This document shows, piece after piece, positions 59,401 through 64,000 of a DNA stretch of 64,000 nucleotides. The position numbers and the translations under genes were made by a program. Each line of letters begins with the position of its first letter. Positions within the stretch are counted from its first letter, which is position 1. Source of the DNA: Rhyzopertha dominica (lineage: Eukaryota > Arthropoda > Insecta > Coleoptera > Bostrichidae). Below the pieces are notes generated by a model. That model was given only the letters and a program-made list of their open reading frames with translations. It made no database searches and was not told the origin of the DNA. Location: NCBI GenBank assembly GCA_025024175.1, contig QCXZ01000041.1, positions 47,549,786-47,613,785 of the forward strand, written 5' to 3'.

Positions 59401-60544
59401 TCAGTAAATTGTAGCGAACTCCGCTGCGAAGATATTGACCACCACGGTTGGATCGGATACTAAATACTGGGCTTTTTGTAAGGATTTTTTCTTGTTTGTT
59501 GCTTCTGCTGTCCATCAAACAGTTTTTGTAAATGGATCTTATCTCTCTCTCCTTGTAAGACGCCAGACGTCTTTTGTTTATCTTTTTTTCGAATTCTCTA
59601 TTTTCTCGGCGGTTTCTACAGTAATTACAGTTATTGTAACGTTCTGCAGCAATATGCCATTAGCTAGCAGACTGTTCTGTCCTCGATTTCTGCAAAAATA
59701 CTGCGAACTGTAAATGAGACGAACAGTAAAACAGGAAAGCAAATCGCAAAGAGGTGTTAAACGGTATATAGACAAAGGCCGTGGCAGCTAAACCCTCGTT
59801 TGGTTGAGGTTCTTCCCTCTTGGTAGAGGACTTCAAATGATTCCGCTAAGTACAAAATAGGCGTCCAAAAATAAAGAACGAGCACGTTCAACTAAGAGGC
59901 CTCGTCATCGCAGCCATACTTTCAATGCTGCAACACAAGGGTTATTGTACTTTGAATTCGTCTGGCGCCTTGAACTGTTTAGAGCGCACTCGACATCATC
60001 GTCCCGCTGTTTCGCATGAAGAAGGGTGTCTGCGTATCCACCCTTGGCGCGCTAACCGCCCTAAAGAGGCATATATCTGTCGGGGACTGCTCCGCCGGTA
60101 GCGATTCTTTTGTGGCTCGCAGGTAGGTCTCGAAAAGTTTACAATGGCGAAACGGCTGTCGTAAAGGCAGGCAGATTACGAGGCTCTTAAAGCGAGCTGT
60201 TGCAATTGTGTTTACGGACTGGGAAGAATTTCATTAATGCACCCATGTATATTAGGGTGTAAAAGGCGACCGAGGGGCTGGCGGGTATTTGTGTTATTGG
60301 TTTTCTGCGGCATTACGCTGCAAGGGCAGTCGATAGTAAATTGGAGGAAATGCGCCGTAATAAGAGTAAAACAAGGGAGGTAGTAGTTGCTCGTGTTCAT
60401 TGGAACCTATTCGCTAGACCTGCTTCAACTTGAAAATCGTCATTTTGCCTTAATTGGAAGAATTTGGAGACAAATTTCACAGCCATTAATACGTTTATTA
60501 GCAAAAACAGCATAATTTCGCGGGCTTTTACCGACCTTTTTTCA
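59401..60544. other. Possible LINE remainder, then GC-richer low-copy DNA
   Basis: 59401-59800 could be upstream sequence of the LINE at 57850-59400 (a Lys/Arg-rich minus-strand frame at about 59490-59640), but no endonuclease motif was seen. 59880-60400 is GC-richer and single-copy, with homeodomain-type motifs (TTTCATTAATGCACC at about 60229) and no gene. Confidence 0.3.
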
Positions 60545-61878
60545 TACGAGGCATGTTTTTTAAGTAAGTACCGTTTTGGAATTAAAAAAAGACGTGCAAA
60601 GATATCGCAATAATTTTATCTTACATGAAAGCCTGCACCTTAATCTACTTTTTTACATAATTTCCGTGAATATTGAGGCACTTGTCATAACCTGGCACCA
60701 GTTTTTGAATACCCTCCTCATAATTCTGCCGCCTGACTTGTTAACCACTGTATCACAAATGTTTCGACTTCGTTATCGTCTTGAAGACGCTGACCACCCA
60801 GGTGTTTCTTCAAGTGCAGGAACAAATGGTAGTCGCTGGGCGCCAGATCAGGGCTGTATGGAGGATGATCTAGAGTTTCCCATTTAAAAGATTTGATGAG
60901 ATCTTTGGTCCGATTAGCCACATGTGGACGGGCATTGTCATGCAGCAAAACGATACCCTTACTCAACTTGCCACGTCTTTTGTTCTGGATTGCACGACGC
61001 AGGTTGTTCAATGTCTTACAATAAGACGCTGCATTGATTGTCTCATTACGAGGCAAAAACTCCACTAGCAATACTCCTTTTCTGTCCCAAAAAACTGTGC
61101 ACATGATTTTCCGGGCGGAAATTGTTTGCTTAAAGTTCACTTTTTTTGGGTGATGATGAATGTCGCCATTCCATGGATTGTTGTTTCGATTCTGGTGTGA
61201 CGTAGGCCACCCATGTTTCGTCACCAGTAACAATTTGGTCTAAAAAATCTTCACCTTCATTGTGGTACCGCTCAAGGAAAGTCAATGCACTGCCTAAACG
61301 TTGGGTTTTGTGCAAATCCGTCAATATTTTCGGAACCCAACGTGAACGCAATTTCCGGTAATTCAAGTTCTCGGTCACAATGCAATACAAAACACTACGA
61401 GAATATTGAGGAAAGCAGTCGCACAATGATGAAATTGTAAAGCGTCTGTTTTCTCTCACCTTTTCGTTCACTTTCTGCACCAAATCTTCATTAACGACCG
61501 AAGTACGCCCACTCTGTTCTTCATCATGCACATTTGTGCGGCCATCTTTAAATACTCTCACCCATTTCCTTACCATTCCATCACTCATAACGTTTTGTCC
61601 GTAAACTTCACAGATCTCACGATGAATATCGATCGGTTTTACGCCTTTAGCACTAAGAAATCGTATAACAGCCGGTACTTCACAATCGGCGGGACTCGCG
61701 ATTGTCGGAGGCATCTTAAACACTCAGTAAACAACGTATACAATGAAGAATCAAACTGTAATGGCGTCAGTGCGTAGACAAGAGATGTAGGTAACCAGCG
61801 CGCATGCGCGGAACGCCGACCGTAGCGCTGTGGCGGCGGAATCGCAAAACGGTACTTACTTAAAAAACATGCCTCGTA
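60545..61878 (-). mobile_element. mariner copy C, full length, minus strand
   Basis: About 1.33 kb bounded by TA (60545-60546, 61877-61878) and the same terminal repeats as copies A and B. It lies in the opposite orientation to copy B, 17.7 kb away, and in the same orientation as copy A at the window start. Confidence 0.95.
60645..61714 (-). pseudogene. mariner transposase, two frameshifts
   Basis: The minus-strand ATG at 61714 starts MPPTIASPADCEV. All blocks are present: HTH motifs, DEEQSGRTS, RSRWVPKILT, TGDETWVAY, HDNARPHVA, YSPDLAPSDYHLF (DD34D), then the C-terminus. Two lesions break it. A run of seven A where copy B has six (about 61139-61146) shifts the frame after HSSSPKK, and two bases are missing near 60722 (after SQAAE) near the C-terminus. 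The first lesion is just past the first catalytic Asp. The lesion of copy B (near 42136) is absent here, so the copies decayed independently. Confidence 0.93.
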
Positions 61879-62056
61879 TTAATCTTGAGTTCTTCAGCAA
61901 GCATAAGACTCTTTGGGGTGAGATAGCCAACTGAATTGAAATTTATAAAAAACAGAAATAGTTAAATGCCCAAACTGAACTCCCGACGGACACCAGAAGA
62001 TAGATAAGTAATGTGGAGCAATAATTACGATATCTCGCAAAGCTAACGATATGGTG
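61879..62056. other. Unassigned spacer
   Basis: Short AT-rich spacer between mariner copy C and the palindrome array; nothing recognised. Confidence 0.3.
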
Positions 62057-62765
62057 CGTCAGGTTAGCCCCCGACCTTCAAATTTTGTTGTTTAACTCAG
62101 AAGGTTGAATTGTGCTAAGGTTGTGCTGTACTGTGCTGGCACTTTTTACAACTGTGCCGCTCCTTAAAACAAGGAAAAAAATAAACAAATCCGGGGGCTA
62201 AGTTGACGCCTAGCCCCCGAACTTTTTTATTTTTTCATATTTTTTCATTTAATCGGTTGTGCAGGTTTGTGCCAATAATTTCTTAAAAAATAAATACGTT
62301 TAAGGGCAAATAAAAGATTAAAAGTCCGGGGACTACATTGACGTCCAGTCCCCGAAATCTTTTTATTTTCTCGTCCTTGTTTATTATTTATTTGCCCTTA
62401 ATGTAAAGCATTTTTATGAAATTATTGGCACAATCCAGCACAATCGCAGCACAGTCCATTACACTGAAAAAAAACATGAAAAAATCTAAAATTTTTGAGG
62501 GGCTGACCTTCATCGCGGCTCCCGATTACACCGGGTATTTTTTGCCATTAGTCGTAAAACATTTTCTTTATTAAACCATTGGCACAATCCAACAGAGTCG
62601 TAGCACAAACGATCAGAGTGAAAAACATGAGAAAATAAAAATTTCGGGGGAGGGACGGCAACTTAGCTCCCGGATTTGTTTATTTTTTCATTTCATCACA
62701 ACCTTAGCACAATTCAACCTTCTTAGTTAAATAAAAACATTCGAGGGTTGGGGGCTAACTTGACG
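62057..62765. repeat. Palindrome array bounded by 69-bp inverted repeats
   Basis: A 709-bp structure. Its outer ends are inverted repeats: CGTCAGGTTAGCCCCCGACC at 62057-62076 through GAATTGTGCTAAGGTTGTG (62126) on the left, and the mirror image 62697-62765 on the right. Between them stand four diverged palindromes of one type, a G-run arm, a TTGACG-like centre and a C-run arm: 62191-62220, 62326-62354, 62497-62525 and 62645-62672, spaced about 135-170 bp. The AT-rich spacers carry further related words (TGGCACAATCC, AGCACAATCGCAGCACAG and complements). There is no coding potential. It may be a foldback transposon or satellite-like MITE cluster; the family was not recognised. Confidence 0.75.
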
Positions 62766-63004
62766 TACCTGTAACAATATAGGTGGAATAAGAATAGAGC
62801 AATCATATAGTTCCTAAAGGCATCAATAAGTAGAGCTTTACAGTGAGGTCTAGCAGTAGTTGAACTTCTCTTCGTAATACTGAGAGTTAGTCCTTTTAAA
62901 ACGTTTACGTAACTGCTTTGCAGAGTACACATTTGATTATTTTCTAATCAAACCAGGGTGACTAGTGGGAACTTGGGTTCGGTACAAAATTTAATTTTTG
63001 AACA
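62766..63004. other. Unassigned spacer
   Basis: No feature recognised. Confidence 0.3.
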
Positions 63005-63185
63005 GCATCGTCGAATTTCCTATATACAGGTTGCACCGTCAAATAAGTTATCAGTTGTGTGACCTGTCCAAAGAGGAATTATTCGATATAAGCTCCCTCA
63101 GCTGCAATGACTGCCTCCATCCGTGGCCTGAAGCGCACGAGGGCTCTGTTTAAAGCAGGGGTGACCATTTCGCCAAATTCTACCT
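63005..63185 (-). pseudogene. IS630/Tc1-type transposase C-terminus with terminal repeat
   Basis: On the minus strand, 63175-63085 reads FGEMVTPALNRALVRFRPRM and EAVIAAEGAYIE, which matches the C-terminal end of insect transposases (R.R...VI.A.GGHIE). About 40 bp further, ACAGGTTGCACCGTCAAATA (63026-63045) is a likely terminal repeat. The rest of the gene is gone. Confidence 0.6.
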
Positions 63186-64000
63186 GGATAGCAAACCGTA
63201 AAGATGCTACATTTAGCGGGTGTGAACTTATTAATAACAACAGTTTATATTACGCTTCAACCGCTGTAGTCGAAGGGGAGCAAATCCAGGCTATTAGGGT
63301 ACCAGAATTCTGTAAATTAGAACATGTTCACGTTATCCGTAACCCGTAATTAGTTTTTGACTGAATGACGCACGTGTACCGATGCACCACCCCCCACCAT
63401 TCACTACATTCGTCAGAACATGCACATAAACTTCTTTAAGAGGGGCGTTTACCTAGAGCGAAGCGGGTCATTTTAAGCACCTACCGTTTTACATTTTACC
63501 GAGTTATTCGAAACTTTTTCGAAGTGAAATTTCGACGTGGCAATGACGAAAGATGTAGCTACAACGTAGAGTTCGAGTTTTTTCTAAATTTAGTACGGTA
63601 ACGTAAATATTTGTTCTTATATTTTGCTTAAAAGTGCGTATCTTTGGCGAGCTATTTCTCGAAAACTAAAGCACATAAACGAAAAATTCGAACTCCACGT
63701 TGTAACTACATATTTCTTTGTACACTACCAAAAACATGAGCACGATAAATGAGTAAAAACATTCAAAAAATCTGAAACCGCAAACCCTTTCGCACGAGTC
63801 CGTTACGAGAGCGGAATGCGAATGCCCATCACCACCAGGTGCGTCGCGTGGTATCCAGTGAACAGTGAGGCCAAGATACAAACCTGTCGGGAATGATCGA
63901 GCGGTATACTATATATTCCGATATGACTTGATTTCTAAGATTGTATGTCTAAATACACGTGACAAGTTTAATGTTGAAAGCTCTTTCACATTAATTTACT
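63186..64000. other. Unassigned; hairpin at 63551-63716
   Basis: Imperfect inverted arms of about 33 bp (AGATGTAGCTACAACGTAGA at 63551-63570, and the complement of 63681-63716) enclose about 100 bp and could fold into a hairpin or be a small MITE. 63780-63890 is GC-richer. No gene was recognised. Confidence 0.45.

Noticed and set aside
62057..62765. CRISPR-like array of spaced palindromes
   Set aside because: Eukaryotic context, diverged palindromes, spacers of 100 bp or more that are themselves related, no cas genes.
63666..63881. A 71-codon minus-strand open frame at the window end
   Set aside because: It overlaps a hairpin structure and shows no recognisable motif.

Overview
This looks like insect nuclear DNA, possibly from a beetle; the species cannot be fixed from the sequence. 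It is AT-rich, carries scattered single N bases, and is full of eukaryotic transposon families typical of arthropods: mariner, DD41D/Tc1-like, Tigger/pogo, THAP (P-like), Penelope-like retroelements and jockey/CR1-type LINEs. I found no convincing host protein-coding exon, no rRNA, no intact tRNA and nothing prokaryotic. The only long intact reading frames belong to transposons: a 398-codon DD41D transposase (965-2161, minus) and a 293-codon Penelope-like 3' fragment with a GIY-YIG nuclease (23122-24003, plus).

Layout. 0.0-9 kb: the edge of a mariner copy, the complete DD41D element with TA duplications, a mariner relic, the 3' end of a LINE, a second mariner relic and a Tigger/pogo relic. 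9-16 kb: mostly unassigned AT-rich DNA with one Penelope-like reverse transcriptase relic near 12.4-13.1 kb. 16.5-18.1 kb: a THAP element, itself split by a 272-bp near-perfect hairpin with Penelope-type ends. 18.8-19.0 kb: a recursive-splice-like module. 19-22.4 kb: unassigned, with a motif-rich candidate conserved block at 21.9-22.3 kb. 22.5-24.9 kb: a Tc1-like transposase gene interrupted by a Penelope-like element. 28.9-34.6 kb: transposase and Penelope relics, including a head-to-head Penelope pair. 35-37 kb: CpG-richer DNA and a tRNA-like relic. 38.2-42.8 kb: a CAAGAT-rich repeat, two mariner relics and a nearly full-length mariner. 46-48 kb: a Penelope end and a mariner relic. 50.7-52.0 kb: a second THAP element. 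54-59.4 kb: two LINE relics, a mariner end and the second recursive-splice-like module. 60.5-61.9 kb: a third mariner copy in inverted orientation. 62.06-62.77 kb: an unusual array of palindromes bounded by long inverted repeats. 63-64 kb: the tail of one more transposase and a small hairpin.

How it may fit together. Two places 38.7 kb apart carry a pyrimidine tract followed by CAG|GTAAG, the signature of insect recursive splice (ratchet) sites. Each is followed 38-39 nt later by a second GTAAGT donor, as in the short cryptic exons known to support recursive splicing. The two sites share about 190 bp of diverged homology. Together with the lack of host exons and an excess of transposon relics on the minus strand (about 18 minus, 7 plus), this suggests that the window lies inside one very long plus-strand intron. 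That is inference; RNA evidence would decide it.
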